In this document: piece after piece, positions 8,513 to 20,124 of the stretch | How positions within the stretch are numbered: the first letter of the stretch is position 1 | How the letters are laid out: every line of letters starts with the position of its first letter | Assembly (NCBI GenBank): GCA_002288455.1 | Contig: NEUS01000025.1 | Span: 1 to 38,868, forward strand | Length of the DNA stretch: 38,868 nucleotides | Source: Opitutia bacterium Tous-C1TDCM | GTDB taxonomy: Bacteria > Verrucomicrobiota > Verrucomicrobiia > Opitutales > Opitutaceae | Direction of reading: 5' to 3' | Made by a program: the position numbers and the translations under genes | Notes under the pieces: generated by a model | The model's input: the letters and a program-made list of their open reading frames with translations, nothing else | The model's database searches: none | What the model was told of the DNA's origin: nothing

Positions 8513-9358
8513 ATGAGAATCGGCATCAATTCCTTCCTCTTCACGTCCCCGTTCACGACCGCGAGCACCCCGCTGTTCCGCACGTTCAAGCGCTGGGGCT
8601 TCGATACCGTCGAGATCCCGATCGAGGATCCCTCCCACATCGATCCCGCCAAGGTGAAGGCCGCGGCCGACGCCGCCGGTCTCGCCATCGGCAGCGTGTG
8701 CGCCTGCATGGGCCCCGGCCGCGATTTCCGCGGTTCCGCCGCCGACCAGAAGGCCGCGATGGTCTACTGCAAGGCCCTCATCGACCAAGCCGTCGTCCTC
8801 GGCTGCCCGGCCCTGATCGGTCCGGTCTATTCCGTTGTCGGCAAGGCCGACGCCGTCGAACCCGCCCAACAGAAGAAGGAATGGGCCCTCGTCGTGAAGA
8901 ACCTCAAGGTCCTCGCCAAGCACGCCGAGAAACGCGGTATCTTGATCTGCATCGAGCCGCTCAACCGCTTTGAAACCGATTTCCTCAACACCTGCGACCA
9001 GGGCCTCAAGCTCGTGAAGGCCGTGAACTCCAAGGCCGTGAAACTCCACCTCGACACGTTCCACATGAACATCGAGGAAAAGGATTCCGCCGCCGCCATC
9101 CGCAAAGCCGGCAAACACCTCGGCCACTTCCACGCCTGCGGCAGCGACCGCGGCACCCCGGGCAACGACCACATCGTCTGGCCCCCGATCGTGAAGGCGC
9201 TGAAAGACATCGGCTACAAGGGCGACGTCGTCATCGAATCCTTTACCACCGACGTAAAGGTCATCGCCCGCGCCGCCGCCATCTGGCGCAAGATCGAACC
9301 CCGCCGCAACGACATCGCCGTCAAGGGTCTCGCCTTCCTCCGCCAAGCGCTCGCCTGA
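8513..9358 (+). CDS. Sugar isomerase/epimerase, D-tagatose/D-allulose 3-epimerase-like
   Basis: A 281-residue TIM-barrel protein. All four metal ligands of the ketose 3-epimerase family are visible: Glu148 (in CIEPLNRFETDF), Asp181 (LHLDTFHMNIEE), His207 (HFHACGSDRGTPG) and Glu242 (VVIESF). Arg213 is in the substrate-binding position. The spacing equals that of the Pseudomonas tagatose 3-epimerase ligands shifted by four residues. Glu148 and Glu242 act as the acid-base pair that epimerises C3 of free ketoses; related enzymes include hydroxypyruvate isomerase-like and inosose-acting proteins, so the exact sugar is uncertain. The enzyme is cytoplasmic. The start MRIGINSFLF is the natural barrel start although the frame is open upstream. 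It is a monocistronic gene ended by a strong terminator, and no transporter lies beside it. Confidence 0.85.
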   Translation: MRIGINSFLFTSPFTTASTPLFRTFKRWGFDTVEIPIEDPSHIDPAKVKAAADAAGLAIGSVCACMGPGRDFRGSAADQKAAMVYCKALIDQAVVLGCPALIGPVYSVVGKADAVEPAQQKKEWALVVKNLKVLAKHAEKRGILICIEPLNRFETDFLNTCDQGLKLVKAVNSKAVKLHLDTFHMNIEEKDSAAAIRKAGKHLGHFHACGSDRGTPGNDHIVWPPIVKALKDIGYKGDVVIESFTTDVKVIARAAAIWRKIEPRRNDIAVKGLAFLRQALA

Positions 9359-9392
9359 CCCGCCGCCGAGCGTCTTCGCCCCCGGCAATCTC

Positions 9393-9420
9393 GGCCGATC
9401 CCCGCGGATCGGCCTTTTTT
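9393..9420 (+). terminator. Rho-independent terminator after the sugar epimerase gene
   Basis: A perfect 9-bp stem (GGCCGATCC, loop CCGC, GGATCGGCC) is followed directly by six T residues, 35 bp after the stop codon. Confidence 0.93.
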
Positions 9421-9670
9421 GTGCACCCGGACCGCGCGGCCGTCACCCGTCTCAAGTTCGGGGCCGAAGGGACGATGAAAGCCATGCGTTGGCAATTCAC
9501 CTCTCATTTTCTCCGGGAGCCGGGCACCGGCCTGCGCGGCCGCCCGCTTCCGTGCGCCCGATCCGCCGGCCCTCGCGCCGGCGCCGATTCGCGGCACTCG
9601 CGCCGTTCCCCGCGGTCGCATCCGCCATGCCCGACGCCGCACCGACTCCCCGGGTCGCGTTGGCCTCCCG
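9421..9670. other. Intergenic stretch without a supportable gene
   Basis: These 250 bases lie between the terminator at 9393-9420 and the receiver-kinase gene at 9671. Short plus-strand open frames exist, but their products are Arg/Pro/Ser-rich with no domain. I see no convincing -35/-10 pair, although the promoter of the downstream gene should lie here. Confidence 0.5.
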
Positions 9671-10744
9671 ATGAAGTCCATTCTCATCATCGATGACGAC
9701 GAAGTCATCCGCGCCGTCTTCGGCGTCGCCCTGAGCCGCACCGGCTACCGGGTCGCCACCGCCGCGGACGGCGCTTCCGGTCTAGAAATCGCCCGCCGCG
9801 AGCGGCCGGATCTGATTCTCTGCGACATCAACATGCCGGGGCTCGACGGCGCCGCCGTCCTCCAGGCGGTCCGCCGGGAAGAACGCCTGCATGCCAGCCA
9901 GTTCGTCTTCATGACCGGAAATCCGAACGCGATGACGCCGCGGACCGGCATGGAACTCGGCGCCGACGATTTCCTGCTCAAGCCCTTCGGCATCGAGGAA
10001 CTTACCCGCTGCATTTCCGCCCGCCTGCAGCGCGCCGGCGTGCACTGGCGGGTCGACGACCGGCTGGTCGAACACCTCAGGACCACGCTGCGCACGAGCC
10101 TGCCGCACGAGTTCTTCACCCCCCTAGCCGGAGTCCTCGGGCTCGTCGACGTGCTGCGCCAAGCCCACGCCACGTTGCCGAAGGAGGAGATCGACGCGCT
10201 CCTCGCCGACGTCGAGCGCTCCAGCTGGCGGCTGCACCGCACGCTCCGCAACTACCTGACGATTCTCGAAACGGAACAGGGTGAAACCACCGGCCAACCG
10301 GCCGCCCTGCTCACGGTCGACGACACCCGCCACGCCATCTGGCTCGGTCTCGAATCGGTCCAAAAGCGCCAGCACCGCGCCGCCGAGATCAAACCCGAGC
10401 TCGCTGCGGTCGCACTGCGGGCCTACCCGAAGGATCTCGAAATCATCGTCGAGGAACTTGTCGAGAACGCCTGCTCGTTCTCCGCGCCCCCGCATCCCGT
10501 CGACGTGCGGCTCGACGCGCAAGGCGGCCTGAGCGTCACCGACCGCGGCCGCGGCATGACCCGCGACCAGATTTCGCGGATCGGCGCATTCGCCCAATTC
10601 GAGCGCAAGCAGCACGAGCAACAAGGCCTCGGTCTCGGCCTCGCGCTTGTCCGGCGTCTCACCCAGCGCAACCGCGCCGGGTTCACCCTGCAGAGCGAGG
10701 TCGGCCGCGGCACGACCGCGACCGTGCGTTTCGCGACCGTCTGA
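9671..10744 (+). CDS. Receiver-histidine kinase fusion (REC-HisKA-HATPase)
   Basis: A 357-residue soluble protein. Residues 1-120 are a CheY-like receiver with acidic residues Asp8-10, phospho-acceptor Asp52 (LCDINMPG), Thr82 and Lys104. A dimerisation helix pair with an H-box follows (LPHEFFTPLAGVLG, His146), then an ATPase domain with N-box EELVENACSFS, G1 box VTDRGRGM and G2 box QGLGLGLALV. This order, receiver first and kinase second, is found in proteins that take phosphate or a conformational signal from an upstream kinase. There is no membrane segment or partner regulator nearby: the next gene, in the opposite orientation, ends 6 bp away. The output is unknown. The ATG at 9671 is the natural start of the receiver (MKSILIIDDDE). 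Confidence 0.9.
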   Translation: MKSILIIDDDEVIRAVFGVALSRTGYRVATAADGASGLEIARRERPDLILCDINMPGLDGAAVLQAVRREERLHASQFVFMTGNPNAMTPRTGMELGADDFLLKPFGIEELTRCISARLQRAGVHWRVDDRLVEHLRTTLRTSLPHEFFTPLAGVLGLVDVLRQAHATLPKEEIDALLADVERSSWRLHRTLRNYLTILETEQGETTGQPAALLTVDDTRHAIWLGLESVQKRQHRAAEIKPELAAVALRAYPKDLEIIVEELVENACSFSAPPHPVDVRLDAQGGLSVTDRGRGMTRDQISRIGAFAQFERKQHEQQGLGLGLALVRRLTQRNRAGFTLQSEVGRGTTATVRFATV

Positions 10745-10750
10745 TCCGGC

Positions 10751-11461
10751 TCACAGCCGCCGCAGTTCGCGCGCCCCGGGCAGGCTGCGCCGCAGCAATT
10801 CCTGGATCAGGCGCAGGTTCGCGAGATCGCCCCGCAGGCGGAACGGTACCGTGCCCCGCTCCGGCAAATAGACGCAGTAGCGGCCGTGGTACAGGAACAC
10901 CGCCGCCGCGGATTCCTGCGGCTGCTCCGCGGAGCCGTGGACAAAACGGACCACGGTGACCGGCCGCACCCGCGCCAGTTGCCCACCCGCCCGCACCGCG
11001 TCCCGCACGGCGGCGGGGACGGTTCCCGCCGGGAGCGCCGGGGGCTTGCCCTCCGCCTGGGGAAAATCGTGTCGGAAAAGCGGATACCGGGCCTCGGTGC
11101 GGGGATAATGCGCCAGCACCGGCGCGGCCACGGCCGCGGCGTCCTCCTTCCGCGCCGGCTCGATCGGCAGCGCGGCCCAGCCGCGGTTCACATCCCAGCA
11201 CCAGAGCTGCCCGCGATGCTCCCCCACCGCCACGGCATGGCCCGCGACCAGTTCCTCCTCCTCCCGTGCGCCCCATTGCAGCAGGCGCCGCCACGACTCG
11301 CCGCCCTGCCCCGCCCAGCGATCCAGCAACACCACGGATTCGACGAAACAGCCGTTGGCCACGCCCATCGGCGCATGCGCGAACGGCGGCCGCTCCGCCG
11401 GCGCCCCGCGGAGAAGCGCCAGCCCGCCCAGGAGGCCCGCGGCCCAGAGGAAAAGTCTCAT
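10751..11461 (-). CDS. Secreted protein of unknown function, papain-like cysteine-protease fold candidate
   Basis: A 236-residue protein with an N-terminal signal peptide (MRLFLWAAGLLGGLALLRGA). I recognise no family with certainty. A Cys-His-Asp series is arranged as in small papain-like or C39-like domains: Cys38 in VANGCFVESVVLLDRW at the start of a predicted helix, His75 in VAGHAVAVGEHRG at the start of a beta strand, and Asp90 in LWCWDVNRGW on the next strand. The C-terminal part (VVRFVHGSAE, AVFLYHGRYCVYLPERG) looks like beta strands. The gene converges on the receiver-kinase gene with 6 bp between the stops and is divergent from the DegP gene, so it may share a control region with that protease. 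The catalytic function is inferred from residue order only. Confidence 0.7.
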   Translation of the reverse strand: MRLFLWAAGLLGGLALLRGAPAERPPFAHAPMGVANGCFVESVVLLDRWAGQGGESWRRLLQWGAREEEELVAGHAVAVGEHRGQLWCWDVNRGWAALPIEPARKEDAAAVAAPVLAHYPRTEARYPLFRHDFPQAEGKPPALPAGTVPAAVRDAVRAGGQLARVRPVTVVRFVHGSAEQPQESAAAVFLYHGRYCVYLPERGTVPFRLRGDLANLRLIQELLRRSLPGARELRRL

Positions 11462-11492
11462 GCCGCTCCGTGGCTAGCCGCCCGCCGCCACC

Positions 11493-11506
11493 TTACAATT
11501 CTGTAA
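11493..11506. promoter_or_regulatory. 14-bp inverted repeat between the secreted-protein gene and degP
   Basis: TTACA and TGTAA arms flank a 4-base centre in the 105-bp divergent intergenic region. An extended -10-like element (TGCGATACT, 11537-11545) lies nearer to degP but has no good -35. The palindrome could be an operator acting on either gene; this is inference. Confidence 0.3.
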
Positions 11507-11566
11507 TGCCCGGGAAAGGATCCGGAAACTCCGGTGTGCGATACTGGCCCCATCGTTTTTCCAACC

Positions 11567-13087
11567 ATGAACCAAAACCGCTTCCTTCCCTTTAACCGCC
11601 GGCAGACCCTCTGGGTTGCGTGCCTTCTCGCCGTCACCGGCGCGTTGGCCGCCGGCGCGCAATCCGCCGCCTCCAAACCCGCCGTCGCCCTCAAGCGCGA
11701 TGCCGACCCCGTCAACCGGGGCCCGCTCGAAACCGGCAGCTTCTCCGCCGTCGTCAAACGCGTCGCGCCCAGCGTCGTGAAAATCACCACCACGACCAAA
11801 TCCCGCCGCGTCGCCCAGACGCAGTTCCCGGGTTTTGAGAATCCCGCTTTCCGTCAATTCTTCGGCGGCCGGGTACCGGAAATCCAAACCCCGCCCCAGG
11901 CCGGGCTCGGCTCCGGCGTCATCCTCAGCGCCGACGGCTTCATCGCCACCAACAACCACGTGATCCAGGGTGCGGACGAGGTCCTCGTCTCCTTCGACGA
12001 CGGCCGCGAACTCAAGGCCAAGGTCGTCGGCCGCGATCCGCAGACCGACATCGCCGTCATCAAGGTCGAAGCCACGGACCTGCCCGCGATCACGTTCGCC
12101 GACAGCGCCACGATCGAGGTGGGCGACCGCGTCCTCGCCATCGGCAATCCCTTCGGTATCGGCGAAACGGTTACGACCGGCATCGTCAGCGCCAAGGGCC
12201 GCCGTCCCGGTCTCGGGCTCGACTACGAGGACTTCGTGCAGACCGATGCCGCGATCAACCCCGGCAATTCCGGCGGCGCCCTCGTTGATGTCGAAGGCCG
12301 CCTCGTCGGCATCAACACCGCCATCCTCAGCCGCAGCGGCGGTTTCCAGGGGGTCGGCCTCGCCGTCCCGGCCAATCTCGTCAGCCAGGTCGTCGACGGG
12401 CTCGTGAAAAACGGCAAGGTCGTCCGCGGTTTCCTCGGCGTCAGCACCCAGGATCTCAACGCCGCCCTCGCCGAATCCCTCGAATTGCCCAACCGCCAAG
12501 GCGCCCTCGTCGCCGAGGTCCAGCCCGACAGCCCCGCCGCCAAGGCCGGCCTGAAAAACGGCGACGTCATCACCGCCGTCAACGGCCAGCAGGTCGAGGA
12601 CTCGCACCGGCTCTCGTTCACCGTCGGCGCCTTCGCCCCCGGCACGAAGCTCGATCTCACCGTCGTCCGCGACGGCCGGGAACAGAAGATCAAGGCCGTC
12701 ACCTCCGCCCGCCCGAACAGCCGGAAGAGTCGCGACCAAGGCGACACCGACGACGAACTCCACGCCGCTATCGGCGAAGAGGGCGTGCTCAACGGCGTCG
12801 CCGTCGACGACATCCGCCCCCAGCTCCGCAACCAGCTCAACCTCCCCGCCAACCTCAAGGGCGCCGTGATCACGACGGTCGAGCCGGACTCCGCCGCCGC
12901 CAAGGCCGGTCTGCGTCCCGGCGACGTCATCCTCGAGATCAACAAACAGCCCGTGACCTCCGCCCAGCAGGCCGCCGAGCTCAGCGCCAAAGCCGAAAGC
13001 AAAAAGGCCCTCGTGCGCGTCTGGTCCCGCGGCAACCGCGCCTTCGTCGTCGTCGACGAAAGCAATTCCGATCGTGCCGGTCAGTAA
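11567..13087 (+). CDS. DegP/HtrA-family periplasmic serine protease with two PDZ domains
   Basis: A 506-residue protein with a basic N-terminus and hydrophobic signal peptide (residues about 10-32). The trypsin-like domain carries the full catalytic triad: His131 (ATNNHVIQGADE), Asp161 (DPQTDIAVIKV) and Ser235 (NPGNSGGALV). PDZ1 (about 290-380) contains FLGVSTQDLN and DSPAAKAGLKNGDVITAVNG. PDZ2 (about 410-500) contains DSAAAKAGLRPGDVILEIN. Family members degrade or refold misfolded envelope proteins. The length fits DegP/MucD types. The start MNQNRFLPF is chosen because it gives the signal peptide a normal n-region; an upstream ATG at 11534 would add 11 unlikely residues. The gene is monocistronic, closed by a terminator. 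An OmpR-type two-component pair follows and could regulate envelope stress, but that link is only positional. Confidence 0.95.
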   Translation: MNQNRFLPFNRRQTLWVACLLAVTGALAAGAQSAASKPAVALKRDADPVNRGPLETGSFSAVVKRVAPSVVKITTTTKSRRVAQTQFPGFENPAFRQFFGGRVPEIQTPPQAGLGSGVILSADGFIATNNHVIQGADEVLVSFDDGRELKAKVVGRDPQTDIAVIKVEATDLPAITFADSATIEVGDRVLAIGNPFGIGETVTTGIVSAKGRRPGLGLDYEDFVQTDAAINPGNSGGALVDVEGRLVGINTAILSRSGGFQGVGLAVPANLVSQVVDGLVKNGKVVRGFLGVSTQDLNAALAESLELPNRQGALVAEVQPDSPAAKAGLKNGDVITAVNGQQVEDSHRLSFTVGAFAPGTKLDLTVVRDGREQKIKAVTSARPNSRKSRDQGDTDDELHAAIGEEGVLNGVAVDDIRPQLRNQLNLPANLKGAVITTVEPDSAAAKAGLRPGDVILEINKQPVTSAQQAAELSAKAESKKALVRVWSRGNRAFVVVDESNSDRAGQ

Positions 13088-13140
13088 TGCGCCCGCGCTG
13101 ATTTTCCCGACCGTGTTGTTGCGGTGGGTGTGACTAGGTT

Positions 13141-13174
13141 CCCCGGCCGGTTGTGCGGCCGGGGATTTCTTTTT
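13141..13174 (+). terminator. Rho-independent terminator after degP-like gene
   Basis: A perfect 9-bp GC stem (CCCCGGCCG and CGGCCGGGG, loop of 6) is followed by ATTTCTTTTT, 54 bp after the protease stop codon. Confidence 0.92.
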
Positions 13175-13245
13175 GCCGGTCCCGCCATGCCGCCCGCCGT
13201 TTTTGCCCCTCGACCCTTCGCCCCCGTCCCCGCCACCTTTGTCCC

Positions 13246-13917
13246 ATGCGCGTCCTCGTCGTCGAAGATGATGCCAAAATCGCCTCGTTCGTCGTGCGCG
13301 GCCTCAAGCAGGCCGGCTACGCGGTCGACCATGCGCCTGACGGCGAAACCGGCCTCGCCCTCGCGGACGCCACGGACTTCGACGCCGCCATCGTCGATGT
13401 CATGCTGCCGAAGCTCGACGGCATCAGCCTGGTGAAACGTCTCCGCGCCGCTCGCCGCCCGCTGCCCGTGCTGTTCCTCAGCGCCAAGAGTTCCGTCGAC
13501 GATCGCATCCGCGGCCTCCAGGCCGGCGGCGACGACTACCTCACCAAGCCCTTCGCGTTTTCGGAACTGCTCGCGCGGGTGCAGGCCCTGATCCGCCGCG
13601 CCACGTCGTCCCCCGAAGCCACGCGCCTCGCGGCCGGCGATGTCACGCTCGACCTCGTCTCGCGCGAGGTCGCGTGCGCCGGCCGGCCCGTCGAATTGCA
13701 ACCGCGGGAATTTTCCCTGCTCGCGTTTCTGCTCCGCCATGCCGGCCGCCCGGTCAGCAAGACCATGATTCTCGAGCATGTCTGGGACTACAGCTTCGAC
13801 CCCCAGACCAATGTCGTCGATGTCGTGATGTCCCGCCTCCGCGCCAAAATCGATCCCGACCACCTCCGCATCGAGACGGTGCGCGGCGTCGGCTACACGT
13901 TCCGTCCGCATGCTTGA
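13246..13917 (+). CDS. OmpR/PhoB-family response regulator
   Basis: A 223-residue two-domain regulator. The receiver has Glu8-Asp9, phospho-acceptor Asp51 (AIVDVMLPKLDG), Ser79 and Lys101 (YLTKPFAFSELL). The C-terminal winged helix-turn-helix carries the family signature (LQPREFSLLAFLLRHAG, ILEHVWDYSFDP, VVDVVMSRLRAKID, IETVRGVGYTFRP). It binds DNA as a phosphorylated dimer. The start MRVLVVEDD is the usual first residue; an open frame upstream overlaps the terminator and is not coding. Its last 8 bp overlap the start of the sensor kinase gene, so the two are translated together. Confidence 0.95.
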   Translation: MRVLVVEDDAKIASFVVRGLKQAGYAVDHAPDGETGLALADATDFDAAIVDVMLPKLDGISLVKRLRAARRPLPVLFLSAKSSVDDRIRGLQAGGDDYLTKPFAFSELLARVQALIRRATSSPEATRLAAGDVTLDLVSREVACAGRPVELQPREFSLLAFLLRHAGRPVSKTMILEHVWDYSFDPQTNVVDVVMSRLRAKIDPDHLRIETVRGVGYTFRPHA

Positions 13918-15331
13918 CCGCCTGCGCCAGTCCCTCGCCCTTCGGCTCGCGCTCCAGTACGCGCTCGTCTTCGCCCTCGGCACCGGCGTGCTCTTCGGCT
14001 TCCTCTACTGGACGCTCGCCGACTCCCTGAACCGCCGCGAACTCGCCGCACTCGAAAGCCAGGTGCGCTCGCTCGCCGGCTCCTTTGCCCGCGGCATCCC
14101 CGGCGATGTCGTCGCCCGCGTCCAACGCGATTCCTCGCCGGAACTGCGCGCCGCGTTCGTCCGCCTGATCGCCCCGGACAACACCGTCGTTTTCCAGAAA
14201 CTGCCCGACGACTGGATCGAGACGCAGGTCAAATCCATCCCCTTCGGCCCGTACACGCTCAGCCAGGAAGTCCGCACCGAACGTGTGCCGCAAAACGCGC
14301 TCCGCGACTATTCGATCGCCTCCTACCAATGGACCACCGGCTGGCAGCTCCAGGTCGGGCGCCTGATGGACAGCCGCGCCGTCCTGCTCGCGCCGCTGCA
14401 GCGCGCTTTCGGCTTCGCCGCCGCCGCCGCCCTCGTGCTGGCCTTCGGCGCCGGCATCGCGCTGGCCTGGCGCGCGACCCGCCCGCTGCGGCTCGTATCC
14501 GAAACGGCCCGACGCATTCTCGAAACCGGCGACCTCGCCGCCCGCGTGCCCGGCCCCGGCGGCCGCGGCGAACTCGTCCTCCTCGTGCACCAGCTCAACA
14601 CGCTGCTCGACAAGAACGCCGTGCACGTGCGCGTCCTCCGCGAAACCCTCGACAACCTCGCCCACGACCTGCGCACCCCGCTCACCCGGCTCCGCGGCAC
14701 CGCCGAACTCGCCCTGCAGGACGGCGGCGATCCGGCCGAGGCCCGCGCCGCCCTCGCCGACTGCATCGACGAATCCGACCGCGTGCTCCACCTGCTCGAA
14801 GCGTTGCTCGATCTCTCCGCCGCCGAAGCCGGGGCCCTGAAACTCGACCGCGACACCCTCGATCTGCGCACACTGACCGAGCGCGCCGCCGATCTCTACC
14901 GCGAGGTCGCCGAGGAGAAACGCATCGTCGTCGCCCTCGACCAGCCCGCGGAAGTCCCGTGCCACGCCGACGCCGTCCGCCTCGGCCAAGTCGTCAACAA
15001 CCTCGTCGATAACGCCCTGAAATACACCCCGCCCGGCGGCCGCGTCACCCTCGCCGTCCGCGCGGCCGGCCCGCAGGCCGCGATCGTCGTGGGCGACAAC
15101 GGCCCGGGCGTGCCCGCCGCCGAGCGCACCGCGATTTTCCGCCGGCTCTACCGCGGCGACAGCAGCCGCTCGCAGCGCGGCCTCGGTCTCGGCCTGAGCA
15201 TGGTCAAAGCCATCGTCGAGGCGCACGGCGGCACCGTCGCGGTCGACGACGCCCCCGGCGGCGGCGCGCGTTTCACCGTCCTGCTTCCCGCCGGACCGGC
15301 CCCGGCCGCGGCGCCGGCCCTCGTCGTTTGA
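13910..15331 (+). CDS. Membrane sensor histidine kinase, partner of the OmpR-type regulator
   Basis: A 473-residue kinase. TM1 is at about 12-35 (LALQYALVFALGTGVLFGF), a periplasmic domain of about 130 residues follows, and TM2 is at about 167-187. HAMP comes next (ATRPLRLVSETARRI), then the H-box with His252 (NLAHDLRTPLTRLRG), N-box VNNLVDNALKYT, G1 DNGPGV and G2 GLGLGLSMV. The layout matches QseC/CusS-like class I sensors. The periplasmic domain has no Cys or His cluster that would indicate metal sensing, so the signal is unknown. The gene overlaps the regulator gene by 8 bp and lies 40 bp upstream of hflX on the same strand. Confidence 0.93.
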   Translation: MLDRLRQSLALRLALQYALVFALGTGVLFGFLYWTLADSLNRRELAALESQVRSLAGSFARGIPGDVVARVQRDSSPELRAAFVRLIAPDNTVVFQKLPDDWIETQVKSIPFGPYTLSQEVRTERVPQNALRDYSIASYQWTTGWQLQVGRLMDSRAVLLAPLQRAFGFAAAAALVLAFGAGIALAWRATRPLRLVSETARRILETGDLAARVPGPGGRGELVLLVHQLNTLLDKNAVHVRVLRETLDNLAHDLRTPLTRLRGTAELALQDGGDPAEARAALADCIDESDRVLHLLEALLDLSAAEAGALKLDRDTLDLRTLTERAADLYREVAEEKRIVVALDQPAEVPCHADAVRLGQVVNNLVDNALKYTPPGGRVTLAVRAAGPQAAIVVGDNGPGVPAAERTAIFRRLYRGDSSRSQRGLGLGLSMVKAIVEAHGGTVAVDDAPGGGARFTVLLPAGPAPAAAPALVV

Positions 15332-15371
15332 CTCCTGCCCGGGGCCCGATTGCCTGCGTCCAACACCACGC

Positions 15372-16646
<1,275 letters not shown>

Positions 16647-16701
16647 GGCGCCGCGCGCCCGGCCGGGGCGGCATGGTCCCGCCCGAAGTCCGAATCACGT
16701 T

Positions 16702-16920
16702 TCAAGATTCATTCCCCGCCGCCTTTTGTCCCCGCGGGGTGGCCCCGAGCACGGCGGCATCGTTCAGCCGCTCCATGAAGCTCCGGAGTTCCCGCCGCCC
16801 CGCCGGCGGACATTTCGCGGGATCGATAAAGGCGACCGTCGACGCTTCGTCCCGGGCCCGGAACGGCTGGGCCGCTCCGGCAATGTAGCTCGAGATGGCC
16901 GAAGCGCGCGCGATCTGCAT
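16702..16920 (-). CDS. Small hypothetical protein, 72 residues, at the end of the H-NOX signalling operon
   Basis: The frame starts MQIARASAISSYIAG and contains ASTVAFIDPAKCPPAGRREL and a helix-like C-terminal half (RSFMERLNDAAVLG). It has no recognised domain, one Cys and no membrane segment. It begins 22 bp after the stop codon of the HNOBA hybrid kinase on the same strand and ends 55 bp from the convergent hflX gene, so it could be the last gene of the operon. No Shine-Dalgarno sequence is seen, which is common here. The mixed amino acid composition differs from the Arg/Pro-rich shadow frames, which supports it being real, but there is no homology evidence. Confidence 0.5.
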   Translation of the reverse strand: MQIARASAISSYIAGAAQPFRARDEASTVAFIDPAKCPPAGRRELRSFMERLNDAAVLGATPRGQKAAGNES

Positions 16921-16942
16921 GGGACCAGTGTAATGCGGACCA

Positions 16943-19542
<2,600 letters not shown>

Positions 19543-19549
<7 letters not shown>

Positions 19550-20085
19550 GCGACCAGAAACACGTCGTGATCGTGGCCCGTCCCGCGGTTTTCCTGCAAC
19601 GTCACCTGCACCGCCGTCTCGAACATCTTGCCCAACCCGTGGATCAGGCCCTCGACAAACGGCGTCAGGCCCGGCCGCTCCGTGTAGTAGTGCAGCCGCA
19701 ACGACCGCTCCGCGCGGTCGCTGACCGCGAAGCGCGGCGGGATCAGGTTCGGATACAGGAGGGCGACACGGTCGTGGAACGCCGGCAGGTTTTCGAGAAA
19801 CTGCGGCAGGTTCGCCCCACCCATCGCCATCATCGGCCCGTAACCCTTGCGGGCGGTGTTGAGTACCCAGTGCTCGCCGAAGGCGTGCAAAATCTTGTCC
19901 GCGGGGATCTGCATCACCTCGCTCGCCGCGCCGACGAGCTTGTAGGTGATCTCGTCCGGATAGCCGGCGTTGCTGATGAAGATATCTTCCGTGACGCCGG
20001 CGCGGCGTTTGATTTCGAGCCACATGGCTTCGCCATGGGCTGACTTAACCATGTCTTCGACCGAACGATTGACCATGCCATACAT
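19543..20085 (-). CDS. H-NOX (haem-nitric oxide/oxygen binding) sensor protein
   Basis: A 180-residue stand-alone H-NOX (HNOB) domain starting MYGMVNRSVEDMV, the family's typical N-terminus. The proximal haem ligand is His104 in LENLPAFHDRVALLYPNL. The propionate-binding YxSxR motif is present as Tyr133-x-Thr135-x-Arg137 (HYYTERPGL), shifted by two residues from the Thermoanaerobacter protein and with Thr in place of Ser. The segment corresponding to its distal Tyr140 (GLTPFVEGL) has no Tyr, so by analogy with characterised members the pocket should favour NO and exclude O2; this is inferred. The protein is cytoplasmic. Its stop overlaps the start of the HNOBA kinase gene, and the Cache-like hybrid kinase gene ends 39 bp upstream. 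It is the only haem sensor in the seven-gene signalling cluster. Confidence 0.94.
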
Positions 20086-20124
20086 AGGATTTCAGGGGGT
20101 TGAGAATTGGGTTTGCCGGCGGGC

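Noticed and set aside
9421..9696. Possible small gene (91 codons) before the receiver-kinase
   Set aside because: It overlaps the start of the receiver-kinase in another frame, is Arg/Pro/Ser/His-rich, and lacks any recognisable feature.
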